Shown here in pieces: positions 51,078 to 61,234 of a DNA stretch of 64,000 nucleotides. The notes beneath the pieces are model-generated. The model was not told the origin of the DNA and searched no databases. It saw only the letters and a list, made by a program, of their open reading frames with translations. Location of the stretch: NCBI GenBank assembly GCA_946902875.1, contig OX336350.1, positions 19,954,048-20,018,047 of the forward strand, read 5' to 3'. The stretch's first letter is position 1; each line of letters starts with the position of its first letter. This DNA comes from Nematopogon swammerdamellus. Its lineage: Eukaryota; Arthropoda; Insecta; Lepidoptera; Adelidae. A program made the translations under genes and the position numbers.

Positions 51078-51549
51078 TTTTTTTTTTTATGGAACCTGAC
51101 ACGGTTGGCTACATCACCTACAACATCCGTGATGTCAGCCCATAACACAGGGTGAACTAGGTGCCATGTCAGTGCTTCCCTTCATTTCATGTCGGCTACA
51201 CTAAACTGGACGGAAAACACCAACTATTTACATAGCCGTTTCGACCGACGTTCCGTTCAGTGCGGTGGTACCAACCCGGCCGGGATAAACCCTACCACCT
51301 AGTAAGGTAAGAAGGGAAGGGACCTACAGTTTAACGTGGAATACGAACCACGGTCAGCCTCCAACGGTCGAGCGGTCACCCATCCAATCACTGACCGCGC
51401 TCAGCGTTGCTTAATAACAGTTGACTAACCAACCGCGCCACTGAGCTACCGAGGCTGACAAATTTTCTTATCCCTTAGTCGACTTTTACGACATGCGACG
51501 GGGAGAGATGCAGTGGGGCTATTCTTTTTAAGTACCGACCCCACACGGT
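51078..51549 (-). mobile_element. V2 SINE, full length
   Basis: Poly-T, gamma, beta (about 51338-51466), alpha to CGACCCCACACGGTAC. Nearly the same as 9988-10466 in every subtype position I compared, suggesting a young subfamily. Confidence 0.85.
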
Positions 51550-51551
51550 AC

Positions 51552-52015
51552 GATAGAACTATAAAGATTTAAGTAGGTACCTACCTTATTGTATATTGTG
51601 ATTATACCTATCACTATTGTATGTTAACGAACCTAAGTGTAACCTTGTTAACTAAAGATATTAAATTGATTTGAATTGAATATCATTAATTTTAGATCTA
51701 TGCAGTGGTATTGGTGGGTACTTACGTAACAAAAATAATATTGTTCAAGTACATAATTATTAACTTTTTAACGACTCCCCAACGTCATATTTGGTAACAA
51801 TTTAATTTTTGTTTTTCTAAGATCATGCATACATACATAATGCAATTTATTAAAGGCGATCATTTGGTAGAGATTCGGCAGAAGACGGAATACTAAGCGA
51901 GCGTAATAGATACGCGCTTGAACCATTTAAACAGTCACTTTTTTTACAAATGAACCCGGATGTATGCTAAAATATTCACAACCTTCAATTAATGTTAAAT
52001 TTAAAATATCATACC
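51552..52015. other. no gene seen
   Basis: AT-rich single-copy sequence. Confidence 0.35.
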
Positions 52016-52017
52016 AT

Positions 52018-52443
52018 CAATCAATCAATCAATCATCATAATCAATACTAATAATTAATCTGTAAGAGATGGCCATGGAGTAAGTTACTTTGTTTTATGA
52101 GATACTGCGTTTGTAGACTCTATGTATGATACTAAAACTAAGTTTAGGATTTTTGGACATCTTTTCTGTATGTATGGATGGATGTATGTTCCTCCATAAT
52201 ACTTAAACCTATCATCCGAATTCGATGAAACTTTATGTACAATGATGATGTACAAGCACATCTGATTATACGGGACACAGGATAGGTTAAATAAAATTCA
52301 GTTCCGCTTACGCTAAGATGTGGCTCTCATACAAACCGAAATGTTCCGCGCGCCGAAATAAAGGTACGGTAGCGGGCTTACTTATTACTTTCTTCTTTTT
52401 AAATACGGATTTCAAGCGAGCGGAGCCGCGGGCAAAAGCTAGT
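52018..52443 (+). mobile_element. D-element, near complete
   Basis: Preceded by (TCAA)n at 52018-52035. ATCAATACTAATAATTAATC, ATGGCCATGGAGTAAGTTAC, ATCATCCGAATTCGATGAAA, CGCGCGCCGAAATAAAGG, end CGAGCGGAGCCGCGGGCAAA, AGCTAGTA. The end shows it shares its terminus with the P-elements. Confidence 0.75.
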
Positions 52444-52539
52444 AATTATATAAAACTAGTCGGTGTCATGGTGCAAATTAAGTATTAGTTAAGTAATTTA
52501 TTCTTAGAGACAGGTCTCGAATTTGAAAAAAATCTAAGT

Positions 52540-52745
52540 TTTCCTGTTGACCCCAGATATTAGTACAGTTCAGATCGGGCATGTACTCAAAGAAGGTCAA
52601 GTGCGTAGTACCCCTAACCGACGAGCATATATAAAGAACATTATGAGAGTGGAAAAGTTTGCAGAAGTGTGTGAGGAATAAGGAAGTAGAGATCCGTTGT
52701 CTCTGCCTACCCCACTGGGTAATAGATGTGGATTTTTGTGTGTAG
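52540..52745 (+). pseudogene. RTE-like LINE 3' coding fragment
   Basis: CAGATCGGGCATGTACTCAA, AGAAGGTCAAGTGCGTAGTA, CCGTTGTCTCTGCCTACCCC correspond to the last coding stretch at 55448-55620 on the opposite strand. Ends near TGGATTTTTGTGTGTAGG, the run-up to the (TATG)n tail. Confidence 0.65.
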
Positions 52746-52789
52746 GTATATATAGAGAGGTATTATCCGAAAATACTCATCCAATTAAA

Positions 52790-52872
52790 AAAAAAAATTG
52801 ACCAATATTTAGAATGGACCTTCAGGATTGGCATAGGCTATGTTAACGAAGCCGCGGGCAACAGCTAGTGAT
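52790..52872 (+). mobile_element. P-element 3' scrap
   Basis: Ends CGAAGCCGCGGGCAACAGCT then AGTGATC, the shared terminus of P- and D-elements. Confidence 0.5.
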
Positions 52873-52911
52873 CTATACTCCTATAGTACTAGATAGATTT
52901 AAATATTTGAA

Positions 52912-53060
52912 ATGAAATGAAATGAAATGAAAATATACTTTATTGCACAAAAAGTGACAAAAGGCGGACTTAAACCTAAGGGCATTATCTGCCAGTCATA
53001 CCTGCGATTGTGAGTAGGGTAGATGGGTAGTGCGGAAAATTAAATGAGATAATTTTTTTT
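52912..53060 (+). mobile_element. CTTTATTG SINE-like fragment
   Basis: (ATGAA)n, ATATACTTTATTGCACAAAA, AAAGGCGGACTTAAACCTAA, GGGCATTATCTGCCAGTC. 3' part decayed. Confidence 0.6.
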
Positions 53061-53061
53061 A

Positions 53062-53460
53062 AGAGTACAAAACTAAACAATAAAACATAGATAATAGTAA
53101 TAACATACAACTAAATACATTCGTGATTTACATACATACAAGTTCAAAAGTACATATACATATACGCAATATAAAGAAATACATACATACATACCTAATG
53201 CAGTTTCTAAACAAGCGATAACACACATGGAAACATTAAGGGTTTGAAAACATATTTGTAATGCATCTTTTCCGAAAAAAATATGTCATCGATCAAAGGA
53301 GCTTATATGCTGTTTTCACAATGACTGATGCTTGTGATGTATGGCTCAGCCAACCCTTTAGTTGACCGGAGGTATATTTCGCTCAAGTGTTGAACGGAAT
53401 TATGATCGATGTATGTGTTTGTGTATAGGAATAATATTGATATTAATTTTATTAATTTAA
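53062..53460. other. no gene seen
   Basis: AT-rich, (CATA)n at 53185-53196. Confidence 0.35.
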
Positions 53461-53462
53461 TT

Positions 53463-54721
53463 TCTAGATAAGAAATTAACCATCATCGAGGAGATGTTAG
53501 GCCGCGTGAGCTCGCTCACATCCTCATGTTGGATATGTTTTGCTAAAAATTTGTTTTGCAATGCCCAGAATGACCTACCTTACTCGAACATCTCCTACGT
53601 GGCTTTTTAAAGACCAAATTCGAAAAATAGATAACCTTTTTCGACATTCTTTAGAAACTATCCTTAATATAAAATTAGACAATGACCAATGGATCCAGGC
53701 ATCTTTACCCGTTCGCAGCGGAGGGATTGGTGTGCGTCGTATCGAGGACGTTGGAGTCCCGGCGTTTCTGGGCTCGGCTTTCGGAGTCACAGAACTTGTC
53801 ACAGCCATATTACCACAAACTAGTGACAAGCCTGTGATTTGCTTCCTAGATGAGGCCATAAACGTCTGGAAGTCTCTGTGCCCAAATGAGGACTTACCAC
53901 TCGCCAAAATTAGCCAAAAGGTATGGGACCTGCCCGTAGTTAAAGCTTTACATGAATCTCTTCAAGAATCGGTCTCCCCCGTCGAACTAGCTCGGATAAA
54001 AGCAGTCTCCACTCCTGAATCAGGATGCTGGCTACATGCTATCCCGTCTCCTCAGACCGGCACACTTTTGGATAGCAACACACTCCGCATAGCAATAGCA
54101 TTACGCTTAGGTTGTGACGTTTGCCAACCCCATTTATGTGTTTGTGGAAATTCGGTGAACTCGAAAGGCCGCCACGGCCTAAGCTGTTGCAAAAGCGCAG
54201 GTAGGTTCTCTCGGCACGCCGCGCTGAATGAAATTATAAAGAGAGCCTTCAATTCAATTCATGTTCCATCTATTCGAGAACCTGTTGGCCTAAGTAGGGA
54301 AGACGGGAAGAGGCCAGACGGAATGTCTTTGATTCCTTGGTCAAGAGGCAGAGCCATTGTTTGGGATGCGACGTGTGCAGACACTTTGGCAGATTCTCAT
54401 GTGTCTGCCACATCTCGCCATGCTGGCGCCGCCGCGGAATCAGCAGCTCGCTCGAAGCACCTAAAGTACTCGACAATTAAGACCAATCACGATTTCGTGG
54501 CCTTTGCCGTCGAGACTTTAGGTGTTTGGAGCAAAGAGGCAAAGTCATTAACCTCCGTTTTAAGCCAAAAATTAATTGACCTGTCAGGCAATCTTAAGGC
54601 AGGGCAATACCTTAAACAGCGGATAGCAATCGCTATCCAGCGCGGGAATGCTGCGAGCGTTTTGGGCACCCTACGAGGAGAGAGTGACCAAAATTTGAGT
54701 GAAATTTTTTATGTTGTTTAG
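53463..54721 (+). pseudogene. non-LTR retrotransposon with restriction-like endonuclease, C-terminal third
   Basis: A frame of 393 codons is open from 53540; upstream codons from 53463 (KKLTIIEEMLGRVSSLTSS) belong in the protein but sit in another frame, so one frameshift lies near 53530. Residues 1-90 are the region after the reverse transcriptase core (MPRMTYLTRTSPTW, QASLPVRSGGIGVRRIED). A cysteine/histidine knuckle starts at C192 (CDVCQPHLCVCG ... HGLSC). Then R225-H226 (RHAALNE), R258-P259-D260 and D276 (IVWDAT) fit the PD-(D/E)XK endonuclease of R2/R4/CRE-type elements. No stop inside. The polymerase itself is missing, so this is a 5'-truncated copy that still keeps the endonuclease intact. 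Confidence 0.75.
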
Positions 54722-54724
54722 GTT

Positions 54725-55368
54725 AGTTTATTATTAGTCTTAGTAGTTATTTGTTAATTTCATTTTAAGAATTATAATTTTGAATTTTAAATTACTAAAA
54801 GTGTAGGTACTTAAAGGATTTTGAGAAAAATATTTGACAAGACGAGTTTTTTTATTTTCTTCAATTTCTTAAATATTGCCGAAAATTATTGTTAATGGTT
54901 TCTTTAAATTTGAATCTTATTTTATTTTACATGTTTTTCAATGATTTCAATTTTGAATTGTAAATGAAAAATTCACCGCGTGCAAGTATTACCTATAATA
55001 ATTACGTATTTAATAAAATAAAATTATATTTAATAATAATAAAATATAAAAAAATATGTAATATTAATATTAAATTAAATGCGAAAACGTGAAATAATTG
55101 TAATAAGTACTAATGATGTCTATTATCGGCGTACACGGGCTACCATCGTGTCATTTCATCATTTATTTATAACTCGACGACAAAAACGAGTTACTTTAAT
55201 ATGCAGTTCCTATGAAGTAGTGTATGACCTATGATACTCCGCCAAGGCTTGCGCGCAGGCGCAGTGCCATGCATAGATACCGCGGCAGATAGTGATACAA
55301 AGCGCGAATATGCGCGTATTTATAAAGCCTATATTACACTTATTTATGAAAATGTATACATCGCGTAC
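54725..55368. other. LINE 3' flank, AT-rich
   Basis: Probably includes the 3' UTR of the preceding element (no poly-A visible). 55235-55320 is less AT-rich. No gene. Confidence 0.35.
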
Positions 55369-55447
55369 GACCGAATGTCCATGAGCATCGTTAGACACCT
55401 TATGGGTGGCTCAACGCCATAGGTTACGCTTTCTATAAAAAAAATTG
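55369..55447 (+). mobile_element. CR1-like LINE 3' tail
   Basis: GCGTACGACCGAATGTCCAT, CGTTAGACACCTTATGGGTG, CTTTCTATAAAAAAAA. It abuts the 3' end of a minus RTE-like copy, so the two LINE tails meet. Confidence 0.75.
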
Positions 55448-56042
55448 CGTCACGCCTGTTTTCCAGTGGGGTAGGCAGAACCAACGGATCTCTACGCGCC
55501 GCGATCCTGACACACCTCTGCCGCCTCTTCCATTCTCATAATTTTCTTCATACAAGCTCCTTGGTTAAGGGTACTACGCACTTGACCTTTTTTGAGCACA
55601 TGCCCGATCTAGTCCAGGTACGTGCTTCTAGCTAGACATTTAGCTCCATAAATGTCTTTCGTTATTCTCATATCATCCATTCTTCCAACATGACCGAACC
55701 ACCGAAGCATTCCTTTCTCAATACTCGTCACATTCTTTCGATGACAGCGCTCTCGCCTCTACACTATTTCTCAATCTATCTTTCATTGTAACTCCACACA
55801 TACTCCTGAACACGCGCATTTCCACAGCATTTATCCTGCTTTCATGCTGCGTCTGCCATGCCCAACTTTCACTACCGCTCATCAAGTGTAGGGGCCAGCA
55901 CTCCACCATGGACAGCCAAACGCGCCCTAGTTGACATACTTTGGCTGAACATAATAGCGTGCAACGCCCCATTCACCTGATTGCCGGATTTCACTCGCTT
56001 TTTCACATCCTTACATTTTCCAGGACAGGGCTATTCGTAGGT

Positions 56043-56366
56043 TTTTTTTTTTATGGAAACTGACACAGTTGGCTGCATCCCCTGCAACATCCGTGATGTC
56101 AGCCCATAACACCGGGTGAACTTGGTGCCACGTCAGTGCTTCCCTTCGGTCGTGCCGGCTACACTGAACTGGACGGAAAACACAAACTATTTACATAGCC
56201 GTTTCGACCGACCTTTCATTCAGTGCGGTGGTACCAACCCGGGCGGGTTAAACCCTACCACCTAGTAATATAAGAAGGGAGTCATATCCCTTAGTCGCCT
56301 TTTACAACATACACGGGGAGAGATGCAGTGGGGCTATTCTTTTAAAGTACCGGCCCCACACGGTAG
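56043..56366 (-). mobile_element. V1 SINE nested in RTE-like pseudogene
   Basis: Poly-T to CGGCCCCACACGGTA, complete gamma+alpha. GTAGGT occurs at both borders (56037 and 56364) and may be part of the target. Confidence 0.85.
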
Positions 56367-56369
56367 GTA

Positions 56370-56640
56370 TGCCAAACATAGATTTAAAAACTCGTAGGTA
56401 TGCCAAACAGAGATTATTAACTAAGAACAGGGAGTGTCCTATTGATACCCTGCGAATAGACCTACTAGGCGGGGCAGTGCTATTCGCAGGTATGAGGTTA
56501 GAGCCAAAGAGTTTGTATTACGTCGCTGCGCAAACTCTTTGGTTAGAGCGTCTTGTCCTATTTGATTCTATCTATGAAAGTGAATGTTTTGGTGGTTTAA
56601 AAACAATAACCAGGGCCAATTGAACCCTAACCTAATGATG
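56370..56640. other. unassigned insert in RTE-like pseudogene
   Basis: Starts with a 30-bp direct repeat (GTAGGTATGCCAAACA at 56364 and 56394). Contains GCTATTCGCAGGTATGAGG, similar to GCTATTCGTAGGT before the SINE. An 84-codon open frame on + (56369-56623) has no domain I know. Confidence 0.35.
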
Positions 56641-56851
56641 TGGCGGCGCATGTCGTTTTTGTATCATGCAGGTTCCATTCAGGAATAGACACTTCCCATT
56701 TTCCATACCGCGTGAACATATTCCCCAGATATACGAATTCGTTCACCTGCTCGCTTCTCATCCCCAATCATTACATTGCATTCGGGCACTCTTTTATTCC
56801 TCTTCAGTACCATTATTACTTTCGTCTTGTTTCACATTGTCACGTGTCATT

Positions 56852-57193
56852 TTTTTATGTAATCCGGTATGGGTGGCTGAGTCGGAGGGGCCAAAGCACA
56901 TGCTCCGACCAGCCAATATCACCTCCGAGAAGGTAGGCAAACACTTCCCTGGATTGCTGGCTATACTGGAACTAGAGGAGAACCCAACCGAGGCTGCTAT
57001 GCGGCCATCTTACATCCAGAATCTGAATCTATGAGAGACACATCTGAGCGTGACCGGAACTGAATTTTGTTTCGCAATACTGGATGTAAGATGGCTCTAT
57101 AGCCGCCTCGACTGTGTTCTCTGGTCCAGATATTGGCTGGTCGGACCATGCGCTTTGGCCCCTCTGACTCAGCCACCCATACCGGATTACTTT
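56852..57193. mobile_element. SINE-B inverted pair
   Basis: 56852-57019 is a minus 3' half (TTATGTAATCCGGTATGGGT to GGCCATCTTACATCCAG). 57078-57193 is a + 3' half starting at the same point (CTGGATGTAAGATGGC) and ending CACCCATACCGGATTAC. A 58-base spacer separates them. The + arm has a 50-bp deletion. Confidence 0.75.
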
Positions 57194-57194
57194 T

Positions 57195-57580
57195 TGAAAA
57201 ATCGCGACGCTACATGCATGACACGGTTTAAAATTCCGCCCGCCCCTAGTATTAGTATTTCACCGCCCTGAAAGTTTGCCACGACACGTGAACTTGCGAG
57301 AATTATGTTATCGTCGCGACGAAACTTTCCCAACGAATATTCCCTTATGTGAAACAGGCAGAATGCTAAATAGTTGCGGGTAGTGTAATAGTTGACTGAG
57401 TACTTCAATGGTTGCTTGATGTGAGTCGTTGACTCGTAGCTGGCAGTCGGTCGCACACGCACGCACGCGCTTACGGTGACCAGAATGTTCAATATTATCG
57501 GGACGTATATGGATTTTTTAAAATTCGAATGAAGAAATTTGAAATGATACAATAAACAATTAAATCAGTATCAACTAGAA
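57195..57580. other. no gene seen
   Basis: Single-copy; no coding features. Confidence 0.35.
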
Positions 57581-57583
57581 TTA

Positions 57584-57968
57584 GGCTCAATCCACACTGG
57601 GACGGCAGCGCCGCGGCGCGGCGCGGCGCGCACTTTCGGTGTGAAATAATTAACTTTATCTACATACTTAAAAAGACCAATATCGCTTGAAAAGTTCGAA
57701 ACGGTCGAGCGGCCGCGCGCGGCGCCGCGCGTGGACGCGCGGTGACTAGACTGGTCAAGAGGAGACTCTAGCATAGGCACGCGGGCGGCCACGCGCGGCG
57801 ACGCGCGGCAGCGCGCGGCGACGCGAGCCTGCCGCGCCGGCCGCTTCCGGCCGCTGCCGGCCGCTGCCGGCCGCTGCGGGCCGCTGCCGGCCGCTGCCGG
57901 CCGCTGCCGGCCGCTGCCGGCCGCTGCCGGCCGCTGCCGGCCGCTGCCGTCCCAGTGTGGATTGAGCC
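57584..57968. mobile_element. PIF/Harbinger-like MITE with subterminal array
   Basis: Perfect 27-bp terminal inverted repeat (GGCTCAATCCACACTGGGAC then GGCAGCG) flanked by TTA on both sides (57581-57583, 57969-57971), the Harbinger target length. 385 bp. 57841-57950 is eleven 10-bp units CCGCTGCCGG, with two variants, the last running into the right terminal repeat. The left side is also very GC-rich (GCGGCGCGGCGCGGCGCGC). Confidence 0.8.
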
Positions 57969-57971
57969 TTA

Positions 57972-58140
57972 GGGGCACACGAAGAAAAATTAACAGATGG
58001 GTGGGACTAGAAGACGGCGCTGGCTTATTTTCTACCGAAGAATTATCAGCGCCGTTGTGGGACCAGATCCCACGATGTTTGTGGTAGATCGGCCGCACCT
58101 CCACCATCGCATTCTGGGCCCTCGTGCGCTTCCATAGACC
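57972..58140. other. no gene seen
   Basis: Short single-copy stretch preceding the LINE fragment. Confidence 0.3.
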
Positions 58141-58422
58141 TCCTCTAATCAGCCCCATAAAGAATTATGGCTACTAAAGACAGAGAGCAAATGTGAGTCT
58201 CTAAAAACCCTCTTTGAGTTTCTAGGTTTTGCGGTGGAAACCCTCGGTGCGTGGTCACCGGACGCCCAGGCTTTTGCCGAATCCATCGGCAAATTGCTAG
58301 TGGATAAGTCCGCTGATATGCGTGCCAAGGCTTTTTTCATACGCCGCATAAGCCCAGGAATACAAAGCGTCCTAAGACTAGGTACCATGACGGCTGAAAT
58401 GGACAATTTTTTTTATTTATAA
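58141..58422 (+). pseudogene. second restriction-like-endonuclease LINE, extreme C-terminus
   Basis: One open frame, no start: KELWLLKTESKCESLKTLFE, FLGFAVETLGAWSPDAQAFA, ESIGKLLVDKSADMRAKAFF, then a stop at 58420-58422. It aligns with residues 313-393 of 53463-54721 (FVAFAVETLGVWSKEAKSL; LIDLSGNLKAGQYL), with roughly 35-40% identity by eye. A different family of the same group. Confidence 0.65.
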
Positions 58423-58427
58423 GTTGT

Positions 58428-58690
58428 CAACATCGGTAGCTCAGTGATGCGATCGGTCAACCGTTGGTCGTGATCATAAGCACACCTGGGCGCGGTCAGT
58501 GCTTGGACGGGTGACCGCTCGACCATTGGAGGCTGACCGTGGTTTGGATTACACGTAGGTAGGTGCCTTCCCTTCTTACCTTACTATTATACTAGGTGGT
58601 AGGGTTTAACCCGCCCGGCTTGTTACCACCGCACTGAATAATAAGGTCAGTTGAAACGGCTATGTAAATAGTTCGTATTTTCTTATCCGC
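58428..58690 (+). mobile_element. V3 SINE, 3'-truncated
   Basis: CATCGGTAGCTCAGTGATGC, GATCATAAGCACACCTGGGC, GGTCAGTGCTTGGACGGGTG, GGTTTGGATTACACG, gamma to ATGTAAATAGTTCG. Beta differs from the others in the CGTTGGTCGTGATCATAAGC spacer, like the solitary head at 37063. Confidence 0.8.
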
Positions 58691-58711
58691 CGAATATATT
58701 AAATTTAGACT

Positions 58712-58990
58712 TTTTAGGTTTCCGTATCCCGTACGGAAGCCTATTACTAAGACTCCGTCGTCCGTCTGTCTGTCTGTCTGTGTGTCCGAGGGTTGTATCT
58801 CTTGAACCGTAATAGGTAGCCCGTTGAAACTTTCACAGAATATGCGTTACTATGGCGGATGAAACAACAAATACGAAAAATAAGAAAAAGTTAAAAATTA
58901 AGGGGGGCCCCATACAACAAACATTTTATTAAAATAGATTCGCTCGAGATTAGTCACACTATTTAATAACAGATGGCGCAAAAATAAAAA
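58712..58990 (-). mobile_element. C-element, head truncated
   Basis: TTTTTAGGTTTCCGTATCCC, (TGTC)n, GTAATAGGTAGCCCGTTGAA, GGGGGGCCCCATACAACAAA, then AACAGATGGCGC; the GTGCGCGAGT end is missing. Confidence 0.75.
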
Positions 58991-59008
58991 AATTAATAAA
59001 ACATTGTA

Positions 59009-60166
59009 GATGAGATGATGATGGGTAGTCGCTGGGGAGCGATCGCAGTGGTAGACTTCGGTCTACCCAAGGTGTCGGGCCCGGCCACCAGGATCCATAG
59101 ACCCCGTATTAGCGACCCTTGTATGGGATCGCAGAGGCGTTCAGTCGTCCAAGGTGTCGGAAATGGGTACTAGTATCCGTGACGTTTCCCTATGCAGACC
59201 ACACGGCGGCTACCCTTAAAACTAGCAGTTGGCTACCCTATCCCGCAACTGGGCGGTGTAACGGGCGTCACTGTTAGAAATAATGTGTGGTAGAGAACTT
59301 GTTCTCGACGATTACTCATTCAACGTTGCAAGTCTAACATGAGTACTAAGGTGGGGGGTCTAGGCCTCCTCTTAGCTCACGCTGCTGACTCCACTCAGGT
59401 CGGTGGGTCAAAATGAGATAACTACCCTAAACGCTGGGTTGAGTACTGCGGGGTTCCGTTAAAAGCCCCAGAATGCTTCGTGCTTCTGCACGGAACACTG
59501 GAGTTGTTCTCGCATGGGTTGTGGTTTAGCGTTGATTCCCTGGTGCTTCTTTCGAAGTATCAAATACGGGAATAAGTAGCGAAAGCTGCGAGTGGTGAGC
59601 CACTTAGAGCTCCGTAACCAAGGTGGAGAATTGGTAGACATGTGAATACGGTAGATCGGCATGTCGGTGCAACACACACTTAAATGTGGATGTGGGTTGG
59701 ATTTCTCACGAGTTAATGAAACTGTAAGTCATTCGAGACCGGTGGATCCTCGGTCATATGCACTTCCATGCATATACATAGCTGGTGAAAACAAAAGCTA
59801 CGGCTAGTACAAAGTGCTGAGGCCCTGGGCACAGGTTGTGGTTGGATAGGGAGCGGACCCCAGTGGCAGTGAAGGCTTCACCACCGGCTCCCGGCTTCGG
59901 TCGGGGGTTCCCTCGGGTGGACGGGTGGTGGCTCGGATCGGCTGGGGAAAGGTCACAGTCTGTGTTTCCCATGGATTTTTTTCGGAAGAACGGTACAGCT
60001 ATGGGGCCTCGATCTGGCATACATGATCACTGCCCTCGCAAGAGTGCAGGGATAGACGTCTGGATCTTATGGCCGGAAGGCTGGTATTTCCGGACGTCTA
60101 TAAACGAAAAGTAAGCGAAAGCGAAATACATAAATGATAGTATCGACTTGTTGATGAGATGATGAT
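59009..60166 (+). mobile_element. 1.13-kb insertion of unknown type between 14-bp repeats
   Basis: GATGAGATGATGAT occurs at 59009-59022 and 60153-60166. The 1130 bp between (59023-60152) differ in composition from their surroundings: even base use, many GGTGTCGG, ACCCTAAACGCTGGG and CGAGACCGGTGGATCC-like motifs, no poly-A, ending TAAATGATAGTATCGACTTG. No frame resembles a known protein. Fourteen-base duplications suit R1-type LINEs, so a 5' UTR or internally deleted R1-like element is one guess. The repeat itself is GAT-rich, so chance is possible. Confidence 0.5.
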
Positions 60167-60169
60167 AAT

Positions 60170-60563
60170 GGTGGTGTCCGCGTTGTCTAGCGTGCGCTTC
60201 TGGTGTACGCAGCGCGGCGCGTGTGTGCGTGCTGGGCGGAGGCGGCGCGGGTGTATGCGTGCGCGCGCCGGGCTGTCTGCCCGCGCCGCACTGACCTTCT
60301 GCTCATGCGCATGCGGTGGAATGCGTGCGCCCTCTTTAGCCGCGCGCGCGCAAACCGCTCGCTTGCGAAATGACAATCCGCGCGGGGAGTTTTTGCGCGT
60401 AAACGGCATGTGTTTGCCTTCGACATGCGCCGTGCGGGTAATATTCAGATAATAGTTGAACGCGGGAAAGTACGCGTATGTGCACGCGCATGTGGGAAAG
60501 TTCATTCTTTCTTTTATTCTCAATACGCGGGTTAACTCTGAAACGCGTTCTATCTTGCACCAC
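60170..60563. other. GC-rich, CpG-rich island
   Basis: Strong GC and CpG density (GCGTGCGCGCGCCGGGCTGT; CTCATGCGCATGCGGTGG). TGCGCATGCG (60306-60315) matches the NRF-1/Ewg site. Open frames on both strands are compositional. Could be a promoter or first exon; no transcript evidence. Confidence 0.35.
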
Positions 60564-60663
60564 CACCGACCATGGTTACTTCTGCGTTAGCAGCTCTTGA
60601 CTTACGGCATAGTTGATAAAAAAATTATATAAATAAAAAACATTATAAAACCCGACTGCTGAA

Positions 60664-60970
60664 AAAACCGGCCAAGTGCGAGTCGAACTCGCGCACCGAG
60701 GGTTCCGTATCGCCAAGTCATGGTCAGCGCCACTCACGCCATCTATGGATTAGTTAAAATGCTTCGTACTCTTTAAGGTAGATGGCGCGCGTACACTTTT
60801 TACTTTCTTGTATGGGGACCCACGTGATTTTTTTTACTTTTTCTTATTTTTATCATTTGTTGTTATATCGGCCATAATAACACATATTCTGTGAAAATTT
60901 CAATGGGCTACCTATTACGGTTCAAGAGATACAGCTCTCGGACAGACAGACAGACAGACAGACATTAAGG
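60664..60970 (+). mobile_element. C-element, 3'-truncated
   Basis: AAAACCGGCCAAGTGCGAGT to (GACA)n at 60945-60963; the GGCGTAGG ... GGAACCCTAAAAA end is absent. Confidence 0.8.
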
Positions 60971-60974
60971 AACA

Positions 60975-61139
60975 AATTAAGGAAAAATCAGTAGAAAATG
61001 CTGTAGTCGAGCTATATCTGTCTATTCGAATCCAACGACACCACGCCCGCTCGACCTAGGCGCCTCTCAAAATTACAGTCCAAATGAGTTCTTTCAAAAC
61101 CAACTAACGCAGTGTACAAGATAATTGGGAATTGAGAAA
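60975..61139. other. no gene seen
   Basis: Short single-copy stretch. Confidence 0.3.
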
Positions 61140-61232
61140 TTGGGTTGGTACCACCGTACTAGGCGCAAGATGGCCGCACGCACAGCAGCCACGGCTGTAT
61201 TCTAGCCTCTAGTCCAGTATAACCAGCAATTT
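61140..61232 (+). mobile_element. SINE-B body fragment
   Basis: TTGGGTTGGTACCACCGTAC, AAGATGGCCGCACGCACAGC, CCTCTAGTCCAGTATAACCA. Confidence 0.65.
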
Positions 61233-61234
61233 GG

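Larger units (their letters stand above)
55448..56850 (-). pseudogene. RTE-like LINE, C-terminal coding region, interrupted
   Basis: In order on the minus strand: about 56850-56665 VNEFVYLGNMFTRYGKW; then, after two insertions, DVKKRVKSGNQVNGALHAIM and RARLAVHGGVLAPT; a frameshift; SGSESWAWQTQHESRINAVE and MRVFRSMCGVTMKDRLRNSV; a further frameshift; GMLRWFGHVGRMDD; ending SAYPTGK. This is the usual end of RTE-type reverse transcriptases in Lepidoptera. Interrupted by a V1 SINE (56043-56366) and an unassigned 270-bp stretch (56370-56640). Confidence 0.8.

Noticed and set aside
57571..58158. 195-codon open frame with repeated alanine/glycine-rich residues on the minus strand
   Set aside because: It is the 10-bp GC array of a Harbinger-like MITE plus flanking DNA read through; length comes from composition and a period of 10 that avoids stops.
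60098..60523. 141-codon arginine-rich frame and its overlapping partners
   Set aside because: Several overlapping frames on both strands are open because of CpG richness; no domain, no codon pattern.
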